A stretch of DNA of 64,000 nucleotides from Lysobacterales bacterium (GCA_019510125.1 JAEKKX010000003.1:1-64000); one strand, 5' to 3'. Numbered from the stretch's first letter, positions 54,964 to 64,000 are shown. The notes: a model not told the origin generated them from the letters alone. Numbers and translations are program-made.

Positions 54964-57900
54964 CCGGCGACGGATTCGGCCGGCTTCGCGGCGGCCTGGG
55001 CCGCGATCAGCTCGCGGACGAGGCCGACCAGCGCGTCTTCGGCGAACGGTTTGCCGAGCAGCCGGGTCACGCCGGCCTGTTCGGCCATCGCGCGGTGCTT
55101 GTCGGTGGCGCGCGAGGTGATCATCACCACCGGCAGGTCGCGGGTCCCGGCCTGGTTGCGCAGGGTGCGCACGACCTCCAGCCCGTTCATGCGCGGCATT
55201 TCCAGATCGATCAGCAGCGCGTGGGTCGGCTTGTCGTGCACCGCGGCCAGGGCCTCGAAGCCGTCGCGCGCGGTGCCGACCTCGAAGCCGGCGTCCTGCA
55301 TCAACTGCTCCAGCGCGCGGCGCACGCTGAGCGAGTCGTCGGCGACGACGACGCGCACCGCGGGCGCGCCGGCCTGCGCGAGCGAAGCGACGTCGAACCG
55401 GCGCTCGCCGGCGGCGCGCAGCAGCACGTCGAGGTCGATCACCGGGGCGAGGCCGCCGTCGCCGAGCTGGGTGATGCCGCGGACCGCGGGGATCGGCGGC
55501 AGGTAGGCGGCCAGCGGTTTCACGACGACGCTGCGCACTTCCTCGATGGCGCGCACCAGCACGACGTGGGCAAGGCCGTCGGCGTCGCGCAGCAGCAGCC
55601 CGGTGCCGCCGCCGGTCCACAGCGCGGGATCGGCGGTCTCGTCGTAGAACGCTTCGATGGGCAGCGCCGGCAGCGACTCGCCGTCGACGACCGCCACCAG
55701 GCGTCCGCCGTCCTGGCGGCACTCGCCGGCGCCGAAGCTGACCACGCGTTCGATCGAGCCGGCGACCACCGCGCTGGCCTGGCGCTGGCCCCGGGCGACG
55801 ATGACGTTGGCCAGGGTCCGGGTGACCGGCAGCCGCAACTGCACGCGAGTGCCCTGGCCCGGTTCGGACGCGAGCGTGAGCGTGCCGCGCAGCGCGGCGA
55901 CGCGGCGCTCCGCCACGTCCATGCCGATGCCGCGGCCGGAGGTTTCGGTGGCCGCGGCGCGGGTGGAGAAGCCGGGGAGCAGGACCAGACGCGCGAGCAT
56001 GCGCTGGTCGACCAGTTGGTCGGCGTCGATCAGCCCGGCCTCGATGCCGCGGCGACGGATCGCGACGTAGTCGAGGCCGGCGCCGTCGTCCTGCACGTCG
56101 ATCAGCGCGGCGTCGCCCTGCAGGCCAACGCGCAGGGTCAGGCGGCCGGTCGCGGGCTTGCCCGCGGCGACCCGCGCCTCGGGCGGCTCGATGCCGTGGT
56201 CGACCGCGTTGCGCAGGATGTGCGCCAGCGGCTCGACGACGCGTTCGAGCAGCTCCGCGTCGACCGGGATGTCCTCGCCGACGATCTCCAGTTCGACCGG
56301 CTTGGACAACTGTTTCGCGGTCTGGCGCACGATGCGCTGCAGGCGCGCGGACACCTGTCCGAACGGCACCGTGCGCGTGCGCAGGATCGTGCGCTGGAGG
56401 TCGCGGCCCAACTGCTCCTGCTCGCTGCGCAGGTCGCCGAGCGCATTCATGATGCGGTCGATGCGGCGCACGAATTCGGCGCTGTCGGCGTGCGATTCCA
56501 GCAACTGCCGCGAGATCACGTGCAGTTCGTTGTACTGGTCGATCTCCAGCGGATCGAGCTCGGCACCGCCCTTCTGCGCGGTCGATTGCAGGGCCGCGCC
56601 GCGCAGCGCCACCAGGTCGTCGAGCCGCGACATCAGGTCCTGGGTGCCGCGCACCCACTGGCGCTGGTCGCGGTGGATCGCGCCGAGGCCTTCGAGCTGG
56701 CGGTCGATCTGGCGCGCGGTGACCAGGCTTTCGCCGGACAGGCGCTGCAGTTCGTCGAGCAGCGCGCTCGGCACGTTGAGGCTCTGGATGCCGGTGTCCG
56801 CCATGCCCGCGGGGTCCTGCGTCGCCGCGGCCGGCGGCGACGTGGGCGGCGACATGGCCGGCGCGACTGCGGCCGGCGCGACGGGCGCCTCTTCAACGAT
56901 GTCCTCGGGGATGCCGTCCGCAGACGCCGCCGCCGCGGGGACCCGGCCGTCGGCGAGGGCGTTGGCGGCGTCGAGCACCCGCTGGTAGACGACCACGAGG
57001 TCGTCCGGCGCCGGGCCGCGGCCGAGCAGGTGGTCGGCGATCTCCTCGACCGCGTCGCTGGCGGTGGTCAGCAGGTCCGCGCAATCGTCGTCCAGCAGTT
57101 CCGGGCGCCTGGCGAGCGCCAGCAGCACGTCTTCGAGGGCATGGGTGAGGTTGGCCAGGCCGCGGATGCCGACGGTGTTGGCGTCGCCCTTGAGCGTGTG
57201 GGCGACGCGGCGGGCCTCGTCGATCGGTTCCGGCGAGCGGGTAGCGACCAGTTCGCGCACCGACGCGCCGAAGCGCGCGGCGTTGCCCGGAAGTTCGCGG
57301 TACATGCCGTCGAGCACGCTCGGCAGCACGTCGTCGGCGGGCGCGAGCTGCGTGTCCTCGGCGGTCGCCAGGGTCTTGCGCTGGGCGATCAGGGCCGGAT
57401 CGACGCCGATCGCGATCCGCTCCAGTTCGTCGCCCAGCGCCGCCGCCCACGCGGCGTCGAAGCCCGGCAGGTCCTCGGACACCATCGCCAGCAGTTCGCC
57501 GGCATCGCGCCCGGGGGCCTCGAAGACGCCGAGGAGCGCGCTGCACCAGGCGGCGAGCGCTTCCGGGCCGAACGCCGGATCGCGGCGCTCCAGACCGGCG
57601 TTCACGCACAGCATCCCGCGTTCGAGGGTGCGGGTGCCGATCAGCTCCATCACGTTCGCGATCAACCGGGTCTGGTAGACCAGCTCCTCGACGATCGCGT
57701 CGGCGGTCGCGGCCGCGTCCGACGCCGCGACGTCCGACCAGGCGCGGGTCAGCGGCAGCACCTGTTCGGCGATCGCCTGGCGGGTGAGGTCGAGTTCTTC
57801 CTGGCCGATCCAGAGCACGTCGTCCAACGGCGTGCCGTCCAACGGCACGCCATTCAACAGCGCGCCATTCGACAGCGCCCCATTCAACAGCATGCCGTCG

Positions 57901-58664
57901 TCGGCGGACGGCGCGGCGGGCGCATCGAAGCTCGCGACGGCCTCGTCGGCGACCGCCGGGCCGGTGTCGCCGGGCATGTCGGCCGCGTCGCCCGCATCGG
58001 CGATGCGGGCGGGCGCTGCGACGGGCTGCGCGGCATCGACGGCAGCAGCATCGAACGCCGGCGCATCGACCGCTTGCATGTCCGGCGTCGCCATGTCCGA
58101 TGCCGGCATCGCGAACGCAGCCGTGTCGAACGCGATCGCGTCGCGTGCGAAGGCGTCGTCGACCGGCGTGTCCTCCGGGACCGCGTCCTCCGGGATCGCG
58201 TCGAGCGGTTCGAGGTCCGCCGGCGGCGCTGCGAGCACCAGCCGGCGGGCGAGCGCATGCACGAAGCCCGGCGACAGCCTGGGCAGCCAGCGGATGCCGT
58301 CGGGCAGTTCCGCCAGCATCCGGCAGCCGTCGTGGTCGAGCCGTCCGGCCAGGTATTCCTGCAGGCCGGCGAACCACAGGTTCATCCGCACCAGGTCGTG
58401 CTCGTCCGGCGTGCCGCCGCTGCGGACCAGGTCGCCCAGCGCGGCGTGCCAGCTACGCAGCAGTTCGGCGACGCCGGGCAGCGGGATCGCCGACGCATCG
58501 CGATGCAGCGCCTCCAGCATCTGTTCCAGCAGCGCGGCGTCGGCCATCGCCGGCGAGGCGTTGGCCGCGCGCAGCAGCGACAGCAGGGTGTCGAGCCGCG
58601 CGCGGACGCCCGCCAGCGTCGGGAGGCCGGCGGCGGCGTGCGACGAGGACATGGTGGGCTCCAT
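54960..58664 (-). CDS. chpA: ChpA/PilL-type hybrid sensor kinase
   Basis: 1234-residue CheA-like hybrid kinase of the Chp/Pil system. Only one clear HPt is seen, H489 in AHTLKGDANTVG. Earlier residues (about 150-280) are low-complexity with a 15-bp repeat (57826-57900). The kinase core follows (HILRNAVDHGIEPPEAR, DVQDDGAGLDY, GRGIGMDVA), then a CheW-like domain and a receiver with D1153 (LLIDLEMPRMNG). It phosphorylates PilG/PilH to steer type IV pilus motility. It is much shorter than many Xanthomonas ChpA, which have several HPt domains. It is last in the pilGHIJ-chpA operon. Confidence 0.9.
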   Translation of the reverse strand: MEPTMSSSHAAAGLPTLAGVRARLDTLLSLLRAANASPAMADAALLEQMLEALHRDASAIPLPGVAELLRSWHAALGDLVRSGGTPDEHDLVRMNLWFAGLQEYLAGRLDHDGCRMLAELPDGIRWLPRLSPGFVHALARRLVLAAPPADLEPLDAIPEDAVPEDTPVDDAFARDAIAFDTAAFAMPASDMATPDMQAVDAPAFDAAAVDAAQPVAAPARIADAGDAADMPGDTGPAVADEAVASFDAPAAPSADDGMLLNGALSNGALLNGVPLDGTPLDDVLWIGQEELDLTRQAIAEQVLPLTRAWSDVAASDAAATADAIVEELVYQTRLIANVMELIGTRTLERGMLCVNAGLERRDPAFGPEALAAWCSALLGVFEAPGRDAGELLAMVSEDLPGFDAAWAAALGDELERIAIGVDPALIAQRKTLATAEDTQLAPADDVLPSVLDGMYRELPGNAARFGASVRELVATRSPEPIDEARRVAHTLKGDANTVGIRGLANLTHALEDVLLALARRPELLDDDCADLLTTASDAVEEIADHLLGRGPAPDDLVVVYQRVLDAANALADGRVPAAAASADGIPEDIVEEAPVAPAAVAPAMSPPTSPPAAATQDPAGMADTGIQSLNVPSALLDELQRLSGESLVTARQIDRQLEGLGAIHRDQRQWVRGTQDLMSRLDDLVALRGAALQSTAQKGGAELDPLEIDQYNELHVISRQLLESHADSAEFVRRIDRIMNALGDLRSEQEQLGRDLQRTILRTRTVPFGQVSARLQRIVRQTAKQLSKPVELEIVGEDIPVDAELLERVVEPLAHILRNAVDHGIEPPEARVAAGKPATGRLTLRVGLQGDAALIDVQDDGAGLDYVAIRRRGIEAGLIDADQLVDQRMLARLVLLPGFSTRAAATETSGRGIGMDVAERRVAALRGTLTLASEPGQGTRVQLRLPVTRTLANVIVARGQRQASAVVAGSIERVVSFGAGECRQDGGRLVAVVDGESLPALPIEAFYDETADPALWTGGGTGLLLRDADGLAHVVLVRAIEEVRSVVVKPLAAYLPPIPAVRGITQLGDGGLAPVIDLDVLLRAAGERRFDVASLAQAGAPAVRVVVADDSLSVRRALEQLMQDAGFEVGTARDGFEALAAVHDKPTHALLIDLEMPRMNGLEVVRTLRNQAGTRDLPVVMITSRATDKHRAMAEQAGVTRLLGKPFAEDALVGLVRELIAAQAAAKPAESVAG
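57826..57900. repeat. 15-bp tandem repeat inside chpA
   Basis: Five 15-base units (starts 57826, 57841, 57856, 57871, 57886) encode a five-residue repeat of the type N/D-G-x-L/P-x near residues 255-280. The period of 15 keeps frame. It lies in the linker before the kinase core. Confidence 0.8.
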
Positions 58665-58685
58665 CGGCGTCGGGACCGGTGCGGA

Positions 58686-61214
58686 TCAGAGGTTGGCGGG
58701 CAGCTTGAACCCGCCGACGGTGCGCACCAGCGCCGTCGCCGACGCGTTAAGCGATTCGGTGTCGCCGCGCTGTTCCTCGATTTCCTCCAGCGTGCGCTGC
58801 GACGCCTCGATCAACTGGTTCGCGCGCACCAGCAGGCGCTGCGAGGTCTCGGCCTGCGCCCGGGTGGCCTGGGAAATGCTGCGCACCGAGTTCACCAGCG
58901 CCTCGGTCGCCGCGCGGGTGTCGCCCATCTGCGTCCCGGCCCGGTCGGCGAGCCGGGTGATGTCCACGACCTGGGCGATGGTGCCGTTCATCGCCTGCAG
59001 GGTTTCGGTGGTGTCCGACTGGATCGCGCCGACGAGGCCGGCGATCTGCTGGGTCGCCTCGCGGGCGTTCTCGGCGAGGCGCTTCACTTCGTCCGCCACC
59101 ACCGCGAAGCCGCGACCGGCCTCGCCGGCGGCGACCGCCTGCATGGAGGCGTTCAGCGCCAGCACCGAGGTGCGCTCCGCGATCTGGCCGATGATGCTGA
59201 CCGCCGAGGAGATTTCCTGCGAGCGTTCGGCCAGGCGCTTGACCCGCTTTTCGGTCTCGCGGATCTGGTCGCGCGAACTGGTGATGCCGTCCACCGTGGC
59301 GCGCACCACCGACATCGCCTCGGCGGTCGCGGTGAGCGCGCGCTCGGCCTCGCGGCCGGCGTCCTGCGCCTGGTCGCCGATCTGGCGCAGCGCGTCCGCG
59401 GTGTCGCCCAGTTCGGCCGAGGCCGCGCTGGCCTGGTCGCTGGCTTCGCCGGCGAGCCTGAGCACCGACTCGGCGCGCTCCTTGACGCGCACCGAGCTGT
59501 CGGACACCTGCGAGGAAATGGTGTTGACCTCGCGCAGCGCGCGCGCGGTCGAAGTGGACATCATGTTGATGGCGTCCGACACCGCGCCGGTCACGTCCTC
59601 GGACACCGGCACCTTGACGTCCAGGTCGCGCTGCGCGAGCTGCGCCACCGACATCATGATCTCGATCACCGAGTTGTTGAGCTGGTCGTTCTCCTTCTGC
59701 GCGCGCGCCAGTTCGGCGACCTTCTCGTCGAGCAGGGTGTCGAACGCGCCCGCGAGCTGGCCGATCTCGTCCTGGCCGCGCAGGCCGGTGCGCGCGTCGA
59801 GGTCGCCGGCGCCGACCTTGCGCACCGTTTCCTGGACCACGCCCAGCGGCTCGCTGATCGAGCGGGCCAGGCGCAGGCCCGCCAGCAGCGCGACCAGGCC
59901 CACCAGCAGCACGCCCGCCAGCGCCGCCAGCAGGATGCCGCGGCGCAGCGCGACGATCGGCGCCTTCGATTCGGCGTCGTCGATTTCCGACAGCAGCGCC
60001 CAGCGCAGGCCGAGCACGTCGATCGGCGCGTACGCGCCCAGCACCGGGACGCCGCGGTAGTCCGGGTACACCGCGACGCCGGTCTGCCCGGCCAGCGCGT
60101 TGCGCACGCCGACCGTGTCCACGGGCATCAGGCCGATGTTGGAGTCGCGCGAATCCATCGCCGCGAGTCTGGTCTGCGCCAGTCCGGTGGCGCGCATCGT
60201 GTTCACGAACGCGCCCGGGTCCTGGCGCATGAAGCGCGAGATCGAGCGCGGGGTCTTGTCGGGGCCGACCAGGTAGGTTTCGCCGGAGTCGCCCAAGCCG
60301 ACCGCCTTCCACTTGCCGTCGAAGGTCATGATCTGGTTGACGCGGTCGATCGGCAACTGCACCACGAACACGCCGACGGTGTCGCCCTGTTCGACGATCG
60401 GGATGCTGACGAACGACGCCTGGTCGTCGTAGGACGGGCGGTAGGGCGCGTAGTCGGTGATCGAGACCTCGCCGGACGCCTTCGCGGCCATCGCCTTCGC
60501 GAACGCCTGGCCCAGGCCGGTGGCGGCCCAAGGGCCGTCGCGCAGGCTGGTGCCGTAGTCGAGTTCCTTGAAGTAGGTGTAGACCACGAAGCCGGTCCTG
60601 GCGTCGACCAGGAAGAAGTCGTACAGGCCGTAGTCCTGCACGATCCTGCGCGCGAACGGATGGAAGCGCGCGTGCATCTCGTTGTACGCGGCCGCGTCCG
60701 GCGCGCGCGGCAGTTCGTTCTTCTTGCCCAGCGGATTGGGATTGGCGGCGATGTAGGTGTACTGCGCGGCGACGGTCTGCGTCGGCAGGCTGGCGACGAT
60801 GGCGGAGATGTCGGCGCGCTGGCCGGGGTTGCGCGCCGCGAACTGGCGACCGAAATCGTCGCGGTAGTAGCCGGTCAACGCGGCGCGGGCCTTGTCCAGA
60901 TCGAGCCCGGTCGCCAGCAGCGGCTGCTGCTCGGCGCCTTCGCGCAGGGCGCGATGGACCTCGTCGGTGTCGGCCACGGTGCGCATCAGGTTGGCGACGT
61001 TGTCGAAGTAGGCGCGGATCTCTTCCTGCTTGCCGGCGCGGATCGACGCCATCTGGTCGGACGCGCGCTGGTCGAGCGAGGTCGACGATTCGCGGTTGGC
61101 GTACCAGCCCAGCGCGGCGGCGAGCAGCAGCAGCGGGATCAGCGCCAGCGCCGCCGTGCCGAGCACCAGGCGTCCGCGGATGCTGCCGAGAAACGACGTT
61201 GAGGAACGGGCCAT
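58686..61214 (-). CDS. pilJ: Pilus methyl-accepting chemoreceptor
   Basis: 842 residues. A first membrane helix (about 12-34), a large periplasmic dCache-like sensor (about 35-400), a second helix (LAALAGVLLVGLVALLAGLRLA, about 425), a HAMP domain (SEPLGVVQETVRKVGAGDLDART) and a long coiled-coil signalling domain with the hairpin tip SVLALNASMQAVAAGEAGRGFAVVADEVKRLAE. It is the receptor for the Chp/Pil kinase and sits between pilI and chpA. The big sensor domain is unlike the small PilJ of Pseudomonas, so its ligand may differ. Start at 61214 (MARSSTSFLGS). Confidence 0.88.
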   Translation of the reverse strand: MARSSTSFLGSIRGRLVLGTAALALIPLLLLAAALGWYANRESSTSLDQRASDQMASIRAGKQEEIRAYFDNVANLMRTVADTDEVHRALREGAEQQPLLATGLDLDKARAALTGYYRDDFGRQFAARNPGQRADISAIVASLPTQTVAAQYTYIAANPNPLGKKNELPRAPDAAAYNEMHARFHPFARRIVQDYGLYDFFLVDARTGFVVYTYFKELDYGTSLRDGPWAATGLGQAFAKAMAAKASGEVSITDYAPYRPSYDDQASFVSIPIVEQGDTVGVFVVQLPIDRVNQIMTFDGKWKAVGLGDSGETYLVGPDKTPRSISRFMRQDPGAFVNTMRATGLAQTRLAAMDSRDSNIGLMPVDTVGVRNALAGQTGVAVYPDYRGVPVLGAYAPIDVLGLRWALLSEIDDAESKAPIVALRRGILLAALAGVLLVGLVALLAGLRLARSISEPLGVVQETVRKVGAGDLDARTGLRGQDEIGQLAGAFDTLLDEKVAELARAQKENDQLNNSVIEIMMSVAQLAQRDLDVKVPVSEDVTGAVSDAINMMSTSTARALREVNTISSQVSDSSVRVKERAESVLRLAGEASDQASAASAELGDTADALRQIGDQAQDAGREAERALTATAEAMSVVRATVDGITSSRDQIRETEKRVKRLAERSQEISSAVSIIGQIAERTSVLALNASMQAVAAGEAGRGFAVVADEVKRLAENAREATQQIAGLVGAIQSDTTETLQAMNGTIAQVVDITRLADRAGTQMGDTRAATEALVNSVRSISQATRAQAETSQRLLVRANQLIEASQRTLEEIEEQRGDTESLNASATALVRTVGGFKLPANL

Positions 61215-61269
61215 TGCGACTTTCCTTGGAAGCGAATCGGGGACCGGAGGGAAGGGTGGGGCGGTCGGA

Positions 61270-61767
61270 TCAGGCCGTCGCGCCGCCGTCGATGCGGGAG
61301 GCCGCCGTCGCCAGCCAGCGCGCGATGTCGAATTCGCGCGCCATGCCCCGCGAGGTGGCGTAGGCAAGGCCGAGGAAGGGCGACAGCGCGCCTGCGGCTT
61401 CGACCCGGTCGGTTTCGGCGATGACCGCGATCAGCGACGGCGCGATGCCGCAGACCACCGCGCAGGCCTGCGCGCCCTGTCCGACCGAGACGATCTGCGG
61501 CCGCTCCATGCCGGTGTCGTCGAGCCCGGCCCAGCGGGCCAGGTCGAAGACCGGCAGCAGGTTGCCGCGCTGGCTGACGACGCCGCGGAACCAGGCGGGC
61601 GTGTTGGGCACGCGCACCGGCGCGGCTTCGATCAGCACCTGCAGCGGAACGCCGGGCGCGGCCAGCAGCCACGGCAGCCGCGGATGCGGGCGGAACCCGA
61701 TCCGCGTCGCCGCCTGCGAAGCGCCCCCGGCATCGCCCGCGCGGTCGTCGGTCGCCGACGTGCTCAT
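61270..61767 (-). CDS. pilI: CheW-like adaptor PilI
   Basis: 165 residues with a CheW domain from about residue 20: VPLQVLIEAAPVRVPNTPAWFRGVVSQRGNLLPVFDLARWAGL is the typical adaptor core. It couples the receptor PilJ to the kinase ChpA. It lies between pilH (10 bases upstream) and pilJ. The N-terminal 20 residues are extra and polar. Confidence 0.85.
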   Translation of the reverse strand: MSTSATDDRAGDAGGASQAATRIGFRPHPRLPWLLAAPGVPLQVLIEAAPVRVPNTPAWFRGVVSQRGNLLPVFDLARWAGLDDTGMERPQIVSVGQGAQACAVVCGIAPSLIAVIAETDRVEAAGALSPFLGLAYATSRGMAREFDIARWLATAASRIDGGATA

Positions 61768-61777
61768 GCCGGCGCGC

Positions 61778-62137
61778 TCAGCCGTAGGCGCGCAGCGTTT
61801 CGAGGATCTGGTCGGCGGAGTAGGGCTTGCCGATCAGCGCCTTGCCGCCTTGCATCTTGGCCCAGATCTGGTCGGCCTTCTGGTTCTTGCTGGAGACGAA
61901 CACCACCGGGATGCCCTTGGTGTCGCCGTTGGACTGCAACTGGCGGCAGGCCTCGTAGCCGTCCATGTCCGGCATGATGATGTCGAGGAAGATCAGCGCC
62001 GGCTTCTCGGCGTTGGCCTTCTGCACGGCTTCGGCGCCGTTGCTGGCGGTGACCGAATGCCAGCCGGCATTGCTGAGGATGTTGCGGAGATTCGCGAGTT
62101 CGGCGGCGGAGTCGTCGCAGATCAGGGCCTTGGGCAT
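61778..62137 (-). CDS. pilH: Response regulator PilH
   Basis: 119-residue stand-alone receiver domain. The acidic pair D8/D9, the phospho-acceptor D52 (FLDIIMPDMDG), a serine in FVSSK and the lysine in IGKPY are complete. PilH acts with PilG downstream of ChpA to tune pilus extension and retraction. It follows pilG by 48 bases. Confidence 0.9.
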   Translation of the reverse strand: MPKALICDDSAAELANLRNILSNAGWHSVTASNGAEAVQKANAEKPALIFLDIIMPDMDGYEACRQLQSNGDTKGIPVVFVSSKNQKADQIWAKMQGGKALIGKPYSADQILETLRAYG

Positions 62138-62185
62138 GGACGGGAATCCTGTCGGGGAAGTGCGTGGGCGCGCGGGCGCGCGGCG

Positions 62186-63043
62186 TCAGAGCCGGTAGCC
62201 GCGCGCGATCATCTGCGCGCGATCGTTGCGGAAGTGCTTGAGCAGCGCCTTGTCGACCGCCTGGCTGAAGATGTCCCAGGTGATCGGCTTGACGAGGTAG
62301 CTGTCGCAGCCGGACAGCGCGCCGCGGGCGCGGTCGAACGGCGAGGAGCGGCTGGTGAGCATCAGCACCGGCATCCCGCGCAGGTAGTTGTTGTGCTTGA
62401 TCTTGCGGCACAGCTCGTAGCCGTCGGTGCCGGGCATGACCACGTCGAGGAACGCGAGGTCGTAGGTGCCGTGCTCGAGCAGGCGCATCGCGGCCTCGGC
62501 GCTGTCGGCCTGGTCGCTGGCGATGCCCAGGCGCTGCAGGGCCTGGCGCATCTGTTCGCGCACGGTGAGGCTGTCGTCGACGACCAGCGCGCGCAGCGGC
62601 CGCGGCTCGCCGGCGCGGCCTTCGACGAACGCCGCTTCGGCCGCGCCGCCGCCGGCCTGCGCCGCAGGGGCGGCGGCCTGGGCGGTGGCGGTCGGGTGCG
62701 GGCTGACCTTGCTGCCGACGAACTCGTGGTCCGCCAGGTCGTCCAGGACCTTGAGCACCTGCAGCAGCAGCGAGCGGCGCTGGATCCGGTAGCGGGTGTC
62801 GCCGGCCATGCCGTGGTCGGAGATCGTCAGCGAGATCACCCCCGGATGGCGGTGGCGCAGCGCCTCGTACATCTGCATGGACCGGGGCGATCCGGCATCG
62901 ACGATCACCGCCCGCGGGTCGGGGAGGTTGTCGCTCTCGGCGGCGCGGAAGGCGTGCCGGCCGTTGTTCGCCCGGTTGATCACGATTTCCAGCAGGCGGG
63001 CGTCCCTGGCCGTCAGGCCGCAAAGCGCGACGTGGTAGGTCAT
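62186..63043 (-). CDS. pilG: PilG-type response regulator with an extra N-terminal domain
   Basis: 285 residues. The C-terminal receiver (about 150-270) has D156/D157, D200 (FLDVVMPGTDG) and K252. Ahead of it lies a 110-residue domain (ALCGLTARDARLLEIVINRANNG, then RAVIVDAGSPRSMQMYEAL) that looks like a degenerate receiver without the usual phosphorylation site, and an Ala/Pro-rich linker. Typical PilG is a 130-residue receiver, so this is an expanded form. It is the first gene of the Chp/Pil operon, with the start at 63043. Confidence 0.82.
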   Translation of the reverse strand: MTYHVALCGLTARDARLLEIVINRANNGRHAFRAAESDNLPDPRAVIVDAGSPRSMQMYEALRHRHPGVISLTISDHGMAGDTRYRIQRRSLLLQVLKVLDDLADHEFVGSKVSPHPTATAQAAAPAAQAGGGAAEAAFVEGRAGEPRPLRALVVDDSLTVREQMRQALQRLGIASDQADSAEAAMRLLEHGTYDLAFLDVVMPGTDGYELCRKIKHNNYLRGMPVLMLTSRSSPFDRARGALSGCDSYLVKPITWDIFSQAVDKALLKHFRNDRAQMIARGYRL

Positions 63044-63254
63044 GCGTACGATTCCTCGATCGATTTGTGATGGCGCACTCCGGCGACTGCAAAGCAAGTT
63101 CGATGCCAAAGATGACGGAGGTCGCAAAAACCGCGGCGCGGACAGGGCGGCCCTTCAGTCGCGCAAAGGGTTAAATATGAGTTGATCTCGGGCCGGAGCC
63201 GTCCCCGATGGCCCCCTGCTCCCCCATCCCCACACCCTTACACTGGAGGTTCCC

Positions 63255-63962
63255 GTGCACAAACACCTGATCGCGCTCGCCCTCCTGGCCGCCGCGCCGT
63301 TCGCGGCGCAGGCCCAGGAAGAAGACAGTTCCGGCTTCAACTGGAACGCCGCCGCCACGTCCGAGTACCTGTTCCGCGGCATTTCCCAGACCGACGACCA
63401 TCCGGCGCTGCAGGGCGGCATCGGCTATAGCTGGGACAACGGCCTGTACGTCGGCGGCTGGGCGTCCAACGTGGACTTCGGCCACGGCGATCCGACCGAT
63501 GCCGAGATCGACACCTTCGTCGGCTGGAACGGCGACGTCTCCGACCAGGTCAATCTCGACGTCCAACTGGTCCGCTACAACTACGCGGGCGAGCCGGACG
63601 GCGTGAACTACGCCTACAACGAGCTGGTCGGCAAGGCCACCATCGCCAAGGACTACAGCGTCACCCTCGGCTTCACCAACGACTACCTCAACACCGACAC
63701 CAACAGCACCTACCTGGGGCTGGACGGGAGCTGGGGCGTCGGCCACGACATCAACCTGACCGCCGGCGTCGGCTACACCACGATCGACAAGGACATCGCG
63801 TCCGAGAGCGGCTACGCCACCTATTCGGTGGGCGTGAACCGCGACTTCGGCCCGGTCAACATCGGTCTGGGCTATGTCGGCAACGACAGCAAGGCCGACA
63901 ACGTGTTCGGCAAGGACAACGCCGAGAACAAGTTCGTCCTGACCTTCTCGGTCGGCGGCTGA
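63255..63962 (+). CDS. TorF-type putative outer-membrane porin
   Basis: 235 residues with a signal peptide (MHKHLIALALLAAAPFAAQAQ) and a barrel-like pattern of alternating strands. NAAATSEYLFRGISQTDDHPALQGGIGYSWDNGLYVGGWASNVDFG and the ending NKFVLTFSVGG match the TorF/gcw_chp family of putative porins. It starts with GTG at 63255 after GGAGG at 63246-63250. It is divergent from pilG. The transported solute is unknown. Confidence 0.85.
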   Translation: MHKHLIALALLAAAPFAAQAQEEDSSGFNWNAAATSEYLFRGISQTDDHPALQGGIGYSWDNGLYVGGWASNVDFGHGDPTDAEIDTFVGWNGDVSDQVNLDVQLVRYNYAGEPDGVNYAYNELVGKATIAKDYSVTLGFTNDYLNTDTNSTYLGLDGSWGVGHDINLTAGVGYTTIDKDIASESGYATYSVGVNRDFGPVNIGLGYVGNDSKADNVFGKDNAENKFVLTFSVGG

Positions 63963-64000
63963 TCCCGGAGTCTCGCGGTTCCCGACGGGCGCCCTCGCGG

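Noticed and set aside
54855-61202. A 2115-codon open frame on the plus strand
   Set aside because: It is antisense to kbl/chpA/pilJ, has a His/Arg/Ala/Val-rich composition typical of high-GC shadow frames, and contains no domain.

Overview
The window is one contiguous stretch of a high-GC gammaproteobacterial chromosome, most likely family Xanthomonadaceae/Lysobacteraceae (Luteimonas or Lysobacter-like). The reasons are the tuf-S10-spc-alpha order with no rpmJ after secY, a 61-residue L29, class II DAHP synthase, a Xanthomonas-type OmpA, a PilG-PilH-PilI-PilJ-ChpA operon, and UUCG-looped hairpins and GTCATCCCGGCG-type repeats. I see no tRNA, rRNA, CRISPR array, prophage or complete IS element.

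Region 1 (1-15073) is the translation super-operon: the tuf 3' end, then rpsJ-rplC-rplD-rplW-rplB-rpsS-rplV-rpsC-rplP-rpmC-rpsQ, rplN-rplX-rplE-rpsN-rpsH-rplF-rplR-rpsE-rpmD-rplO-secY, and rpsM-rpsK-rpsD-rpoA-rplQ, closed by an intrinsic terminator. Packing is tight, with stop/start overlaps, except at five long structured spacers: before rpsJ, rpsN-rpsH, rplR-rpsE, secY-rpsM and rpsD-rpoA. These carry likely promoters and candidate regulatory hairpins.

Region 2 (15195-26046) holds dsbB and aroG (class II), a Thermus/Rickettsia-type isocitrate dehydrogenase coupled to a DUF6671 gene and facing a small winged-helix regulator across a perfect palindrome, and a complete cytochrome bd operon (cydP-cydA-cydB-cydX-ybgE, including two tiny membrane subunits). 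typA/bipA with a DUF2127 gene follows.

Region 3 (26157-38987) is mixed housekeeping and envelope: a small membrane protein, a macro-domain protein, a cyclophilin, a divergent AraC regulator/AhpD-like pair, a secreted thaumatin-like protein, an M48 protease operon with two partner envelope proteins, a class I aminotransferase, malate dehydrogenase, a SUFU-domain protein and propionyl-CoA synthetase.

Region 4 (38988-43976) is the most accessory-looking part: nested inverted repeats, a lower-GC exported orphan, and a GIY-YIG nuclease flanked by inverted REP-like copies. Next to these lies the methylcitrate locus, where a DNA-binding HTH fused to a citrate-synthase fold is divergent from prpB-prpC across clustered TTGAT/ATCAA half-sites. 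No methylcitrate dehydratase is present. prpE (37086), prpB and prpC together with malate dehydrogenase point to propionate oxidation feeding the TCA cycle.

Region 5 (44099-53597) holds an ion channel with an atypical filter, a DEDD exonuclease, a GST, a SleB-like hydrolase, FadH, OmpA, two exported proteins sharing an unnamed C-terminal motif, a DUF3592 protein, a pseudouridine synthase and an HNH nuclease. Region 6 (53608-63962) holds kbl, the Chp/Pil chemosensory operon controlling type IV pili, and a TorF-type outer-membrane protein. The most novel-looking items are the HTH-citrate synthase regulator candidate, the shared FDAWMKARG motif family, the GIY-YIG/REP arrangement, and the mutually exclusive hairpins inside the spc operon.
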